Origin: Rhynchonema sp. JSB1_4
Lineage: Eukaryota; Nematoda; Chromadorea; Monhysterida; Xyalidae
DNA length: 64,000 bases
Assembly: GCA_030248065.1 (NCBI GenBank)
Contig: JASAMV010004514.1
Location: 1 to 64,000, forward strand
Direction of reading: 5' to 3'
Both the position numbers and the translations under genes were made by a program. Shown one piece after another: positions 1 through 11,945 of this stretch (position 1 is its first letter; each line of letters begins with the position of its first letter). The notes under the pieces were generated by a model. That model saw only the letters and a list, made by a program, of their open reading frames with translations. It ran no database searches and had not been told where the DNA came from.

Positions 1-530
1 AAACAAACAGATGAGGTTGCGTATCATCATGCGATCCAGTGCTCATTAGGGTTCAGCGCGCATTATGGTCCTATGCTACACTTGGGACCAGTAGCGTTTG
101 GGTCCACAGCATTAGGGTCCACCCATTGCTAACGTCTTTAGCACTAGGGTCCACCCCTCAGTAGGTCCCACAGCATTGGTGTCCACCAGTTAAAAGGGCA
201 GCATCAGGGTCCAGTGGCCATTATGGTTTACAGCTTTCGGTCCACCCAACAAAAATGTGGTAGTGTGGTGGTACAGTGATCATCACTGTTCATAGAGTCA
301 GGCAGGACCCTAATGCTGCACTTTTAACCGTTGGGCCCTAATGCTATGGACCCTACCGAGGGGTGGACGTGGACCTAACGCTATGGACCCTACGATTGGT
401 GGACCCTAATGCTAAAGATCTTAACGCCACTGGCCCCGAGTATAGCATGGGACCCTAAGTCGCGCTGGACCCGAATAAGCATCGGACCGTAATGATATGC
501 AACCATAAACAGGACCGAAACAAATGGATG
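1..530. repeat. Large inverted repeat built of GGGTCCA-type subrepeats
   Basis: The left part (about 30-245) repeats variants of GGTCCACAGCATTAGGG. The right part (about 300-512) carries the reverse complement, variants of GGACCCTAATGCTATGGACC. The two arms flank a spacer of about 55 bp. This is a degenerate fold-back or MITE-like structure whose arms are themselves short-period tandem repeats. Its left boundary may lie outside the window. No coding potential is seen in it. Confidence 0.6.
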
Positions 531-3448
531 GTGACTGGAAGCCTAACAGATTGCTGACAAACGCTGAAAAACACGATATTATGTTGAAGCATCTCAAATG
601 TTGCCTTGGCGGGCGATTGGCTACTCTATCATTGGTGTTGGTGTCAGATAACTTCGGAACCAGCCAGCACTAGGAAGTTATGGTCATCGATGAGTGAAAT
701 ACGGTCACTCACTGGAAATCGCTTGATGTAATGTGAGGCATCGACAATAGGAGGCTATCCACACATACAGCAATCTCAATTTTCGGGTCAGGTGGGCTCT
801 AGAATGTGGGTAGTCAGTCAGGAAAAGAGATCCCAGAAAGAAAGCTTGTGTATTTGACCCGGTCAGAGCTATAGAGAAGCACAAGTAATCAATCGTACAA
901 AACGATCCAGGGCCCGTTTTATAAATGGATACACGGTTAGATTTTTGATTAGCATTGACGTCAGCAACAAGCACATTGCCAAGTTTTCGTTTTAATTGGC
1001 ATTTGCGATTGTCCGGGCCAGGTTGCATTGATTTCGCAAAACTGGCAAGTGCGCAGAAACACAATGTTAAATGTCACAAAGAGTCATAAACAGATGAGGT
1101 GAGGGTCTTTCGAGAGAATAGGAAGTTTTTCAGCACATATACATACGTTGTCCGCGTATGTTATGGACAGAGATGGGCTAACGCAACGGCGGAGGCGTGC
1201 ACTTGTGTGGGGCAGTGACAGGCCCTGGACAAAGCCAGTACCTGTTCTCCGTATTAGCACGTACATATTATCTTTTGTTAAGATCAAAAAGTAGGATACG
1301 TACATATGCTGTAGTAGCATCTTCTGGTCGCTTGAGTGTGTCACGTGCCATAATCTGCGCTAAATAATTTGGCCTGCCGTCGCACACTGCGGTCAGCTGC
1401 AGTGACAATCAGTTGTGCGTCAAACAAGGCAATCCTGCTGGTGTGCGGTTAACTGCAGGCTAAAGTAATCTTGCGCACTATATGTCGCTGTTTGTTGGGG
1501 TCTGTCAGAAGTCACACAAGTAGGGGTAGGTTCTTGACAGGTTTACGGCGGACTCTCAGTCCAGAATTTCGGATCCCGGTACAGTTCGTGCTCAGGTTAA
1601 TGAAGTTATTACATATACATACATACGTGCACAAAGCAAACATCAGAAATCATAAATCCTTAACGAGTGCACAGTCGCTCGACAAGCTCTGCGGATTGGG
1701 ATACTGTATGTCAGACACGTTTCGCCACCATGATTACAGGTGTAGGGCTTTCCCAACGCTCATTTGTTAGCAAAGTTGCGATTACATACTGCACATCTGT
1801 TGGACAATGACAAAAACAAGCTGCAGTCCACATTGTTCATACAGTTGTTCGATGAGCGAGTGATTATCTCAGATGTTCTATCCCACTGTTCTTTCAAAAT
1901 GAGTTACTTCGCACCAATTCACTATAAAGAGGGGAGACTGTAATGTGTGTATGTAATGTTTATGTTTCCGTGTCCAGTTGGCAAGACTAAATTGGAGAGT
2001 CTGACTGAAAATATCGACTACGTACAGTATGTCTCGGATAAAGAAATCATCAACTAACAGCAAACTACAAAGGCGCGTTTACAGTCAGAAAATAAATAAA
2101 GCAGGCATTCAGTACGTTATCAAAAGTCAATGCTGTTATACTTGATGACACTCGAGTCTGGGAACGACGGGAAAAACCTACACTCGGTTGGCTATGATCT
2201 GGTCATCCAAGGGCAATTGCCCATGCCAAAGTAACAATTCTTCCATGTGAGCAAACAAATCACTGACCGTCTAAAAGTAAGGATCGCATTATTAAGATTT
2301 TGTAATACAGGTCAGACACTTTTTTGTCCCGGGCCTGACAGACACGGACGGAAGATAACGTGATCTGATTATTCGTGACCACGTGACAAACAACACGCGA
2401 ACGATGATTCAAATACGAAAACCTTAGCGCCGGATATTACTTTATTAATGCGAATGCGTTTAATGCGAAGTTGAGAAGCTGTACTATATACACGTGCACA
2501 CGCACCTACACCCCGACTTTGCATACCTGATTTGGGCCTACATGACATTTTGATTAAATCGCAGGTGGGCCCGATTAATTTATACTGGATGTAATTACCA
2601 TAACTGAAGAAAAGGCGATGGGTGGGTTGGCACAACGCGTACATAAGAAGTTTATGAAAAACGTAAACAATCATATACTGTAAAAGAAAGGTGTCCCAGC
2701 CTCCCAGCACGACGCAATAGGCATGTCCAGTCCAAGCAAAGAACGGATCCACTCAATCTACCGCAGTCGCTGCGTGGATCAGCTTTCGCAACGACCAGAT
2801 TTTACGTCATCAGCATTAATATGAATTTTGGGCGTGTGTAATTTCCCATGGGAGCGCAGCCATACGTCTGATGTCTAGTACAAATATTGTATCTAACTAT
2901 CGGAGCTTCCCAGTTAAAGCCTCCGACTTGGGCCCTTGGGGGCCCTGAACGGAAAATTTCCCGCTTAAAGCCTCCAGGGCCTCTAATTGAATTTAGTTTT
3001 TTTGGACCAGGATTTTTTAACCAATAGCAAACTTGACGAAATCGTTCAGGCTTGTTGGTCAGTGACCAACTTATCGTGCTTTTCTGTTGCTTTTTTCGTT
3101 GTTTTACCAGCACGTTTAGTTGATGATCTTCACTTGCTACGTTTACATACATATCCAAGCCGTTAAAGCCCCGACGACTGCAAGTGGAAAGGTTTCCACT
3201 TAAAGTCCCTGGGGGCTTAGTATGATTTTTTGTTGTCGGATGGCCTTCCCACTCATTTCCGCTTGGAACCCCCGGTGCGTTAAGTGAAAAAATCCGGTAT
3301 TTGCTGAATCTATGAAAGATACAACTCGACTCGAACAGGTAAACGTAAAGTGTTGAATGAAGGGCGCACGGGAAATTGAGCGAAGCCGGCTTCAGCAAAG
3401 GCCGCTTTGAGCCCGAAGAAAGAGCCTCTCTCGCAAATCGAGTGTAGG
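531..3448. other. Stretch without recognisable gene
   Basis: Open frames here are short, on both strands, without family resemblance or paired splice sites. The region around 2900-3320 carries degenerate purine/pyrimidine-rich copies of a TTAAAGCC(T/C)CC motif. I see nothing else supportable. Confidence 0.5.
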
Positions 3449-4666
3449 TTTTAACACTTTTGTGTTAAAAATATGACACTTCCAATTGTTGTCCTACGGC
3501 AGCGTGAGTTTTGACGTAGTTTGTTACACTTTTTTGTAGTTTTGAAGTGTAGTTTTTTCACGTCGTATTTTTAACACTTTTGTGTAGTTTTCTTACGCAG
3601 CCAGTACGCTGCTGCTCCTGCACCCAAAAATTAGCCGTAAATGCGGGTTCAATCTCGCAAAATTTTACGTGTGTCCGACTCGCCTCTCCCTCTTCAACAT
3701 TACAACTCGACCAGACAAAGAACAACAACAAAAAAATGACGAAGAAAGCACGAAAATGGTTGCAAATCGAGTCGATCACGATCACACACAGAAACAAATA
3801 AAAAACAGGGCTAAATGCATAATCGGTGAAATGAAGGGCGGATGTAAAAATAAGCATATTGCAACAATCATGCTGTAGCAGCTACGAAATCAAAAACACA
3901 AATGTGAAACATGAACATTCAACATCACGCATTCGTGCCTCCTCCAGATTACGCAAATAGGTCGAATACACATCGACTGACATGGCATCCGTCTGTGGCT
4001 GGGGGTGGGGTCTCAAACGCCCGAAATGTGTAGTATCTCCCCCTCGCCGCCACGGTATGTGCCCCCCGCGCTGAGGTACAGTATCTCCCCCTCTCTGGTA
4101 CGGTATCTCTCCCAATTTTTCCAAAATTTCACACCAAAAGTACCCTTTTTTGGTCCAAAATGGCCAAAATCGGCTAAAAGCCGACCGAAAGTGCACAAAT
4201 TTGCGCGCTCTGCGCGATTTATGCACATTTTAACCAATAAAAATTGAACTCTCGCGAAAGTAGTATGGTACAGTATATCCCCTTAAAATTTCTTTCACCC
4301 ACCCCCCTAATCGGACTCCCCCAAAATTCTGGGTACAGTACCCCGGTACTCCCCCTTTTGGCCGCAAGGTACAGCATCTCCTCCTCAAAAGTATCCACAG
4401 CACTGCATGGGCAATCATTTTTGGATTCTTGGGCAAATCTCCAAAACAAAATATAGTCTTTCACTTATGATATCAAAAGATAGCTCCGTGCGGATGTTGT
4501 CACGCACATGACCGGACGTGGTGCCAAATCAGTACCATAAGAACGGTTGAGTCAGGCTTCAAACACTTCAAAACTACAAAAAAGTGTAACAAACTGCGTC
4601 AAAAAAACTCACGCTGCCGTAGGACAACAATTGGAAGTGTTATATTTTTAACACAAAAGTGTTAAA
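3449..4666. mobile_element. Non-autonomous element with ~100-bp terminal inverted repeats
   Basis: Positions 3449-3550 are repeated in reverse complement at 4563-4666 with few mismatches; each outer end contains the small palindrome TTTAACAC..GTGTTAAA. Weaker similarity of the flanks (about 3397 and 4705) suggests the original termini may lie slightly further out. The interior, about 4020-4400, contains several degenerate copies of GGTACAGTATCTCCCC. No transposase frame is visible. The class is unknown. Confidence 0.65.
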
Positions 4667-4800
4667 CCGATGAGGTTTCGCTCAAGCTGCACACCGGCCT
4701 TTACACCCAACTTTTTGTTTACACCGTTTCGGAAATTCCACCATACTGTAGGTGTAAACTTAAGACTTACAGTAAGACTTAAGCACAAGCCTGATATAGT

Positions 4801-5030
4801 AAATTTCTGAATTCGCTGCCCTACAGTAAAATACGCCCGATAGTTGATGTCAAGTTTTAAACCCGAGCGCTAGCCACGCGCAGTTCTGAAACATTGCGCA
4901 CAGCTGTCTGGCTGGCTGGCAAGCTGCACGTATGTGTGTTGCCCGAATGTTTCAACAGTTAATTTTCGTGCTTAAAACTTGACATTAACTATGGAGCGTA
5001 TTTTACTGTGCGGCAGCGAATTTAGAAACT
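4801..5030. mobile_element. MITE family A, copy 1
   Basis: The ends are inverted repeats (AATTCGCTGCC and its complement, followed by conserved TAAAATACGC). The interior is itself largely palindromic, with TGATGTCAAGTTTTAA facing its complement. A second copy occurs at 29831-30049 with the same order of blocks, which shows that this is a mobile family and not a local palindrome. Confidence 0.7.
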
Positions 5031-7080
5031 TATTGATCAAGCCAGGGGAACAACACAAGAACATGTGCTCTGCTTTCTTGCTCGAAGTGGTCTAGGTCAA
5101 GTGACTTTGCTCAATTGCCCCGGCCACCGAATGGAAAATTAAAATAGTCGAAATCTTTCTGAGAACACGATTACTTCTACAGCCCAAGATATTGTATAAT
5201 ACGTGCAACAGGAAGCGCGTTGCGATAATCTAGGAAGTGACGTATGATGATGAATCATGACGTATAATGACGTAACTGCCGCTGGTTCAGGCAAATACCT
5301 GCGAGGAACAGGCATAGCCCGATAATCTGGTTGTCACAGTTGGGCACATGAGATGATTTTAGTAATTACATACAGTAGGTAGGTAGAGTAAAACGACTGC
5401 AAGCAAGTCTGGGGATGTCCAGGAACTCTATTTGATGAAGGTCACACCTTCTTCGGACTACGGTAATCAACACTGTACATAATAAAGGCAAAATGAGACA
5501 GTTTATTGATAATTTACTTCACACACAGTTATAAAACATGCAAGATTTCTTGTGACAACCATCTCAGTTCATTCTGCTGAATATGCGGCTAACCCGTTCA
5601 AACGTCCATCATCCGTCTACAGTACTACTGGTGCAATATCTGCAGGTAGTTTACACCGGGATTAGGACAAAACAGCAGGCGGTTGTCAAAACAGCATGCA
5701 GTGGCCAAACCGGTGGATAAACAGTGGGTGACAAAACAGCTGGCCTTGAATTCAGCTCAAATAATGCGATTCGGAGCGGGCAAATTTGAGCTGTGTGCTG
5801 TCCCATGAAAAAATCTGAGCTTGCGCGGAAACACTAGGACCGTGGATCACAAACCCGCAGCTTATAGAAGTACGTTTGTCACCACTGTTTTGTACGTACA
5901 CATACTACGTCCAGCAAACAGATCGGCAAGTGGCAGTTGTTTTTTGAAAACCGGCTGTTTTGGCCCCGCTGTTTTGTCCGTGACACATATACAAGGTGTT
6001 GAATACACTGTATCGATGACTCACAATTATCCATAGAAATGTCCACAGAAGCCTTGTAACCGGCGTGGGAGTACACAGCAACAAGTCGTGATCATCATGT
6101 CCGCATCACAGTGTGATGAAAAGGACCTTGCATATGTGTACGTATAATTACTCCGGCAAGTGCAAATTTATGCCATTCAAGAAACGCGGTGGGGCTGAAG
6201 AAATCAAGTCAGGCAACCCTCTCCCTTCACTCGTTTGTAGGGCCTTATTTAGCCTGGCCGCAGCACGAAGGGCATACATAATGATGTGCATTTGGCTGAA
6301 AATGTATACATATGACTATGTATATGTACATGTATAGCTACATTTACCAACGCCGTGGGCGGCAAAAAACAGTGAAACCTTGTCGTATATATATGTATAG
6401 GTGTATAATGCAAGAAGGTGGGCGTTTCAAACCTAATGGACTCCAGAGCGGCTTACAATCGAAATCGAAAATGTTAATGCAGCCATACAATGTGGCAAAC
6501 AGCTTTGTAAACCAACAGGAACACACTTGGAGATACACTGTACGCACCTATCCTCCATCAGCAGGTGGATACCGTTGCCTATGTATGTACAAGTTGCGTG
6601 CTTACGCGACAGCAACGTTATTCAACAACACAAATGTTTTGGCAGTCAAAAGGGCATTTACGCACCGAGGTGAAGAGCGTATTTTTACCAAATACGTGCG
6701 TTTCTCTTTCTTTCTTTCTCGAAATACTGGGGAACCGGAACATTATTGGATCGGCACAAGCCAACTTCAAAAAAGTCGTCTCATGAGCTCGTGGGTGGCT
6801 ATTCTATAACACCAGCACGCACATAGGTTGTTTCCGACCGGAACCGTAATAGGTTGTTTCCACATGTCCACATTATTATACTAAACTTAAAATGATTTGA
6901 GTTCGTTCACGCATAATACCATAATTCATAATTCACGCAATAGCCGTGTGGGTGAGAACATATATGATACTCTACAGGGTGGCCCACTTAAAATCTCGAA
7001 ACACTTTTGTTTGGACAACAATTATGCAATGCTGGTACTTCATGCCTTTGTTTCGGTGTCGCTCGCTGAAAAGACAATCG
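5031..7080. other. Stretch without recognisable gene
   Basis: No conserved protein is recognised on either strand. The segment 5650-5990 contains several CAAAACAGC/GCTGTTTTG words in both orientations, hinting at a decayed inverted repeat. Positions 6597-6800 are a separate repeat copy (listed). Confidence 0.45.
6597..6802 (+). repeat. Partial copy of MITE family D
   Basis: This segment matches the reverse complement of 9838-10043, including the words CAAATGTTTTGG, GAACATTATTGGATC and the terminal GTCTCATGAGCTCGTGG. Only one terminus is present, so this copy is truncated or rearranged relative to the copy at 9834-10198. Confidence 0.65.
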
Positions 7081-7642
7081 CCTAGTTTTTCTTATGATAC
7101 CTATGGCTCTGATCGAAACATCACTGGGCTGGCCCTGCGGCTCGTTTTCCCTTGGGGGTCAATTTTTTTGCTGAACTTGACATTTATTGTCTACCTGTTA
7201 AGTCTCTAATGAACACAATGGGTCAGTTTCGTGAAAATGAATGTACAACAGAGTTAGCCCATCTTCTTAGCTGCACAACGATGCCGCAAACTATTCTGAT
7301 AACTAGGTGCGATAGCCAAGAATCGACGCCAAAGTCACACCCATCCCACATCACAGACGCGCACCCGGTTTGTGGCCATCCAAAAGCTTGGCGGTCCCTT
7401 GCTGCTTCTACGCTGGCGGCACTTTGAATCCATGTACTCTGCTTGGTGAGGCACACGAAGGCAAGAAAGTGACTGAGCTTGTAATCAACGTTTAACACGA
7501 TTGTACCAAGGGAACACAAGACTCCATAAGATAAGGTAGAAACTGCCTAACAAAGGCGAAAAACTGACCCCTTGAGAAAACGAACCATGAGTCCAGCTCA
7601 GTGATGTTTCAACTAGAGCCATAGGCGTCAAGAAAACTTTAG
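7081..7642. mobile_element. Element with ~85-bp terminal inverted repeats
   Basis: Positions 7081-7172 and 7557-7642 are reverse complements with moderate divergence; shared blocks include CTATGGCTCT, GAAACATCACTG and TCGTTTTC. The 385-bp interior has an open frame on the minus strand (7223-7519) that resembles nothing I know. This is probably a non-autonomous DNA transposon; its class is not determined. Confidence 0.6.
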
Positions 7643-8872
7643 TAGATTGCCGTCAAAACCACGTCTACTCGTGTCGGCATTGCAAAGTAAAGGTCAAAGA
7701 AAAGTGTTGCGAGCTTTTCTGGGTCACACTGTAAATGGCCCAGATAATGCTCATTGCACTCAAAGCCGGCGCGGTTAGCACAATGTTTAAAAATAGCACA
7801 TGCTGCAGCGAACACGTCTGGGGGCATCGCAGCGCACAGACGAATGGCTGGAGAGAATCTTCTCGCATGAACAGCACAGCATTATAACGGGACGCAATTG
7901 TCTTCATGAAAGAGCGACAGCACGATTCCAGGTGGCAATGCTGCGTTCGAACTGATTTATTGGAGATCGGCTTATGGCGAACTTAAGATTAGATCCAGAA
8001 CCCGAACCCGGAAAAATAATTTGCATGCAAAAATACAACATTTCTGGGCTCTGAAAATATTTACAGACAACGAATTATTTTTGCGTGTAAATTTTTGCGT
8101 TTTCCGGAAATTCTCCGGATTCCGATTTCCGGATTCAACCTATAAGCCCGCCCTCAAAGACAGAAGAGGTGTTCGCGCGCTTTTCGTGCCCAACTCCAGT
8201 GTGTTAAGAATAGGTCGATCGCCAATTGCCCACGATTTGACCGCCGCTCGCTGATAACAGCTGACCCCAGCAGAAAAGGTCAAAAGAGTCAAATAAAGTG
8301 CAAACAGAGAAGGTGGCACTATCCGGTACCACCCACTCAAACAACCTATGTACTTGTTGCAATAATTGACAGATTGACTCAAAATGACTACTGCGCACAT
8401 TCAATGGTAATTAGGGATGTAGGTGATAAATAATAAAGTCTCTGCAAAAATAAAGTCTGCCACCGGAGATTGTATTTAGAGTGCTCTGAGCGCTCTATCG
8501 GAGAAGTTTCCGAATCAAGCCCCGGTTTTCTATTGAGTGTAAACCCGTTAAATCAATCCAAAAGCATTCGTCTGCCCTACACAAAAAGCCTTATAGGCAA
8601 GTCATCTGCACTTTTTCATCAGAGAAGGCCATTCTAAACTTCGATTAACATTTCATTTAAATGGACACAAAGTGATTGTAGCAAAATTCGACAACGTTCA
8701 CGATGATTTCCACAATTGTCAAAGATCCGACCACGACTTTTTCCGAAGAGAGACAGGGGGGCTTTATTGGGGGTCTGTGTGGGGGAAAGCGAACGTCCGA
8801 TTTCACACATTTTTTTCAACAGAGACAAGCGGCCTTATACAAAAGTCCGGCACTATACATACAGTACATATA
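7643..8872. other. Stretch without recognisable gene; decayed GCGAACTTA-type element near 7977-8152
   Basis: The ends near 7977 (GCGAACTTAAGATT) and 8135-8152 (CCGGATTCAACCTATAAG) resemble the ends of the element at 20377-20757. CCGGAAA/TTTCCGG words lie between them, so this is probably an old, degraded relative. The rest of the stretch shows no gene. Confidence 0.35.
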
Positions 8873-9150
8873 TATTGGTCGCACAATGACAATATAAGAA
8901 TTCATCAAATGAATCATGATTTTCACGTTCAGTCACTCTTAACCACTGTCCTATTTGTGATTCTCACAAAACATTTTCGCCTGAAATTAATCCAGCAGAG
9001 CACCCACGTTGCTGCGGGTCTGAAACATTTTGGTGACTGCATGTTTTGCGTGCGATCGCGCAACGCAACGTCAGTGCCCCGTCACTTCCCTCTTTACGAT
9101 TCAGGAAAAAAATTTGACCAATTCTTATAAAGTCATTGTGCGATCAATAG
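8873..9150 (+). mobile_element. MITE family C, copy 1
   Basis: The terminal inverted repeat is ATTGGTCGCACAATGA, continuing as TATAAGAATT on the left and AATTCTTATAAAG on the right. The body is shared over its whole length with 41091-41368 (same strand) and 61817-62090 (opposite strand), and half of it with 29650-29738. At about 278 bp and with no coding capacity, it is a typical MITE. Confidence 0.8.
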
Positions 9151-9343
9151 TTACTGGATTGATTCAGTCAGAAAAAAAACTGCTGATCTTGTTTTTTTCG
9201 CGAGCACTAAGAATAGAATAAATGAATGAGAAATATGGCGTGACTGTTGGCTGACCTGCACCAGCACAATTGCGTGCTTCTTATCGCTCAACTGCCAATT
9301 CTTGTGTACACAGCACAGCCTGTGCAGCTTCATGTAATCGTAT

Positions 9344-9793
9344 CAGGGTTGGGCAAAAAACGACGGCGTTTTTTCTCAAAAAACGGCGGCCAGGGTCGTT
9401 TTTCCTTTTTTTAATCCTGAATTTCCTTGATTTTGTTCAGGGAAAGTACCCTGATTTTCAGGGAAAATCAACTTTTTGTCCCATTGTTTTTCAAAAAATT
9501 TCGACCAATTTTTACTTTGTCGAGATATACGTCGATATACGGAGTTTGACTTTCAATGATGACCCCGGCCAAAGTTGGTCCCATGTTGCGGGTCTGATAT
9601 GGGATGTTAACAACTCGCTAGAAAAGGGTTGAAACCCGTCTATTTTGCCTCAGAGCACATAGAATTACTTCATTTAACCACTTTTTCTTCCCAACATGAG
9701 CGTTTTCCAACTTTCTTGGGGCATATTTTGGCCATCTGGGCGATTAAAAACATTTTAAAAAACGATTTAAAAAACGTTTTTTGCCCAACACTG
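9344..9793. mobile_element. hAT-like non-autonomous element, 450 bp, 8-bp target duplication
   Basis: The left end is CAGGGTTGGGCAAAAAA and the right end is TTTTTTGCCCAACACTG. The element is bounded by AATCGTAT (9336-9343) and AATTGTAT (9794-9801), an 8-bp duplication with one mismatch. Eight-base duplications and CAGGG-type ends are characteristic of the hAT superfamily. A copy of identical 450-bp length lies in reverse at 44548-44997. No transposase is encoded. Confidence 0.75.
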
Positions 9794-9833
9794 AATTGTA
9801 TAGCTAATCTATTCCTGTCCTTTCTTTTTGTGT

Positions 9834-10198
9834 GATAGTCCAACCACGAGCTCATGAGACGACTCTTTTTGAAGTTTGTGCAGATCCAATAATGTTTCGG
9901 TTCCACGTATTTGGAAAATGAATAAAAGAGAAACACACGTACTACTTTAATGCGCTCACCACCTCGTTGCGTAAATTCCTTTTTGACTCCCAAGGTCCCA
10001 AAACATTTGCGTGTTGAACAACGTTGCTGTTCGAGCACGCAACAAATTGAGGTCAGCCAGCTTTAACTTGTCATCACCTCATCACTTGCCCAATCTCCTT
10101 CCTTTGTTTTCGCGAAACACGTGTAACCGGAGCATTTTTGAATCTGGCCTGGCAAGGTTTAAAAAACTCGTCTCATGAGCTCGTGGTTGGATTATAGT
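9834..10198. mobile_element. MITE family D, complete copy with ~40-bp inverted ends
   Basis: The left end (ATAGTCCAACCACGAGCTC, then ATGAGACGA) and right end (TCGTCTCATGAGCTCGTGG, then TTGGATTATAG) are reverse complements over about 40 bp. The left half matches the partial copy at 6597-6802. No protein is encoded; the minus-strand frame at 9670-10038 runs through the terminus and is judged fortuitous. Confidence 0.65.
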
Positions 10199-10462
10199 GC
10201 ACATTGGACTTCAATCTGCGGCATTGCACATAAATACTTGTTCCAATTATCAACTGATAAAAAGCACACTGGCCAATAATTCGCCTTAGTGTTTCATCGG
10301 TATCTTTGGTGCTTGCATATGCAATTCACACCAACAATTGACAACCATCCGTGCCGAAGTGACACCACTATCTGTCACGTGAAAAACAAGCGTGTATTAT
10401 ACTCTTATTGTAGACATGTGCGTTGGACAAGCGCCAACAATGTGTAAATTGTATAGTAACAC

Positions 10463-10600
10463 TGCGCCAACACGAGCCCGATTTCGTAGGTGCTAGATTA
10501 CATTCATACGTGGCTGCTGATCTGGGAAACGTTACACGTTGTGGAATACAAAGTGGTGCATGAGGATTTCTCTTTCTTTTCGTTTTGCTGGTGCACCCAG
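10463..10600 (+). repeat. MITE family E, left fragment
   Basis: This fragment begins with the family E end (GCCAACACGAGCCCGATTTCG) and runs through the body to GCTGGTGCACC, where it breaks into AT-rich DNA. The complete copies are at 45606-45798 and 57222-57413. Confidence 0.7.
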
Positions 10601-10730
10601 TGGTTTTTAAAAAAAAAAATTTTTTTTTTATTAAAAAAAAATTTTTTTTTAAAAAAAAAATTCGTTCCAAAAGTTAAAAAAAAATTTTTTTTTATTATTT
10701 CAAAATTCAAAATTTTTATTTTTTTGCTCT
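10601..10730. repeat. Alternating poly-A/poly-T low-complexity tract
   Basis: Runs of 8-11 A and T alternate over about 130 bp and can fold back on themselves. Similar A/T runs lie inside the hAT-like elements at 34280-34987 and 39120-39869, so this may be a remnant of one, but no termini are recognised here. Confidence 0.5.
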
Positions 10731-11077
10731 AAAAGTGCTATTTTTTGCATAAAATTGCTACTGTTAACATCACCCGCCCTACCATGGGTGTATTGGGTGC
10801 CATAATCGTTGTTTTGTGGCATCTAGACTAGTGCACACACTCCATGGCCTCTCATATGATTACACATGACATGACTGGGTGGGCATGCATTTATTCATGC
10901 AACGACCGAAGCAGTGTTCGGTGTGATATTCACTCTATATTTACACTGTTTGTCACATATTTGCATTGGTCGTGTACAAGAGGCAATAGTTTCACCCAAA
11001 TTTACCGTCTTGAGTGTCACAAAGCCACACAAGGCACCCACACCACGTGGAGGAGTGTCTGTGCTACGATTACCATT

Positions 11078-11205
11078 CATACGTGGCTGCTGATCTGGGA
11101 AACGTTACACGTTGTGGAATACAAAGTGGTGCATGAGGATTTCTCTTTCTTTTCGTTTTGCTGGTGCACCAACTCCGAAATCGGGCTCGTGTTGGCGTAG
11201 TTTGT
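11078..11205 (+). repeat. MITE family E, right fragment
   Basis: This repeats the same body as 10497-10598, then continues into the right family E end (CGAAATCGGGCTCGTGTTGG). With the fragment at 10463-10600 it looks like one element whose body was duplicated or split by about 480 bp of unrelated sequence. Confidence 0.65.
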
Positions 11206-11389
11206 CATATGTAAAAAAATGATGCAATTAGCATTGTGTGTATCATCAGCACTTTGAGGCACTGCTGCTTCCTTGAGCATTTCCGCAGAAAAATTGACTC
11301 AAGAAAGAACGAGCAGCCGAATGCAACCCTTTCTACTTAGTTTCCATGTTCGAAACGCTTCCGTCGAGTGCAATGGCATGTACAGACCC

Positions 11390-11640
11390 GACGAGGTCCT
11401 GGGGTCCGCCCGGCCCGGCCCGATTTTCTCGGCCCGATGTTTTCCGCCCAATAAAAAAAACACCTGAAAATCATAGAAGTCGGTCCTAAGCTGCTGCATC
11501 GCAAGAAATTTTTGCTAATTTACCGTAAAAAGCCACGATTTATTGAAATTCGATGATGTCGGCCTTTTCGGGCCGACCATCCCGGCCCGGCCCGGGCCGA
11601 CGTTCTGAAAAGCCGGCCCGGCACGATTCCCACCTCTAGT
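11390..11640. repeat. GC-rich CCCGGCC inverted repeat
   Basis: Blocks of GGCCCGGCCCG at 11408-11440 face GGCCCGGCCCGGGCC-type blocks at 11555-11620 around an AT-rich centre. The composition is sharply GC-rich against its surroundings. It may be the remains of a non-autonomous transposon. A comparable run of GGCCTG/CAGGCC words lies at 63430-63545. Confidence 0.4.
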
Positions 11641-11945
11641 ATATACATAACACACAGGAGTGACATTCTGCGGTAGCTAGTGGCACATAAACAAACGCAG
11701 GACTCAATGGTCTTCAGAAATTGCCTGCTTTTCGCTTGATTGACTCCGTTGAATTCGGTTGTCAAGCAGTCAAGTGGTATCCAATGCAAACAAACACACG
11801 CATTGTGCTGTCTCTGCATACTGAGCCACAAAAGAGCTCAATGTTCAAAGAAAGACTCAGCGCTGTTGAGAAGTACGCAGAAATATTAATTTATTAGCTG
11901 AACACGCGCAAAAGCATTTAACTAAAAACCATAAAAACCATAAAA

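Noticed and set aside
1..530. Possible CRISPR-like array of spaced repeats
   Set aside because: The repeats are degenerate, irregularly spaced and arranged as an inverted repeat in a eukaryotic genome.
4005..4464. Overlapping open frames on both strands
   Set aside because: They lie within the interior of an inverted-repeat element and follow its GGTACAGTATCTCCCC repeats; no family resemblance.
7223..7519. 98-codon minus-strand frame inside the 7081-7642 element
   Set aside because: No recognisable domain and no copies to compare; could be chance in a non-autonomous element.
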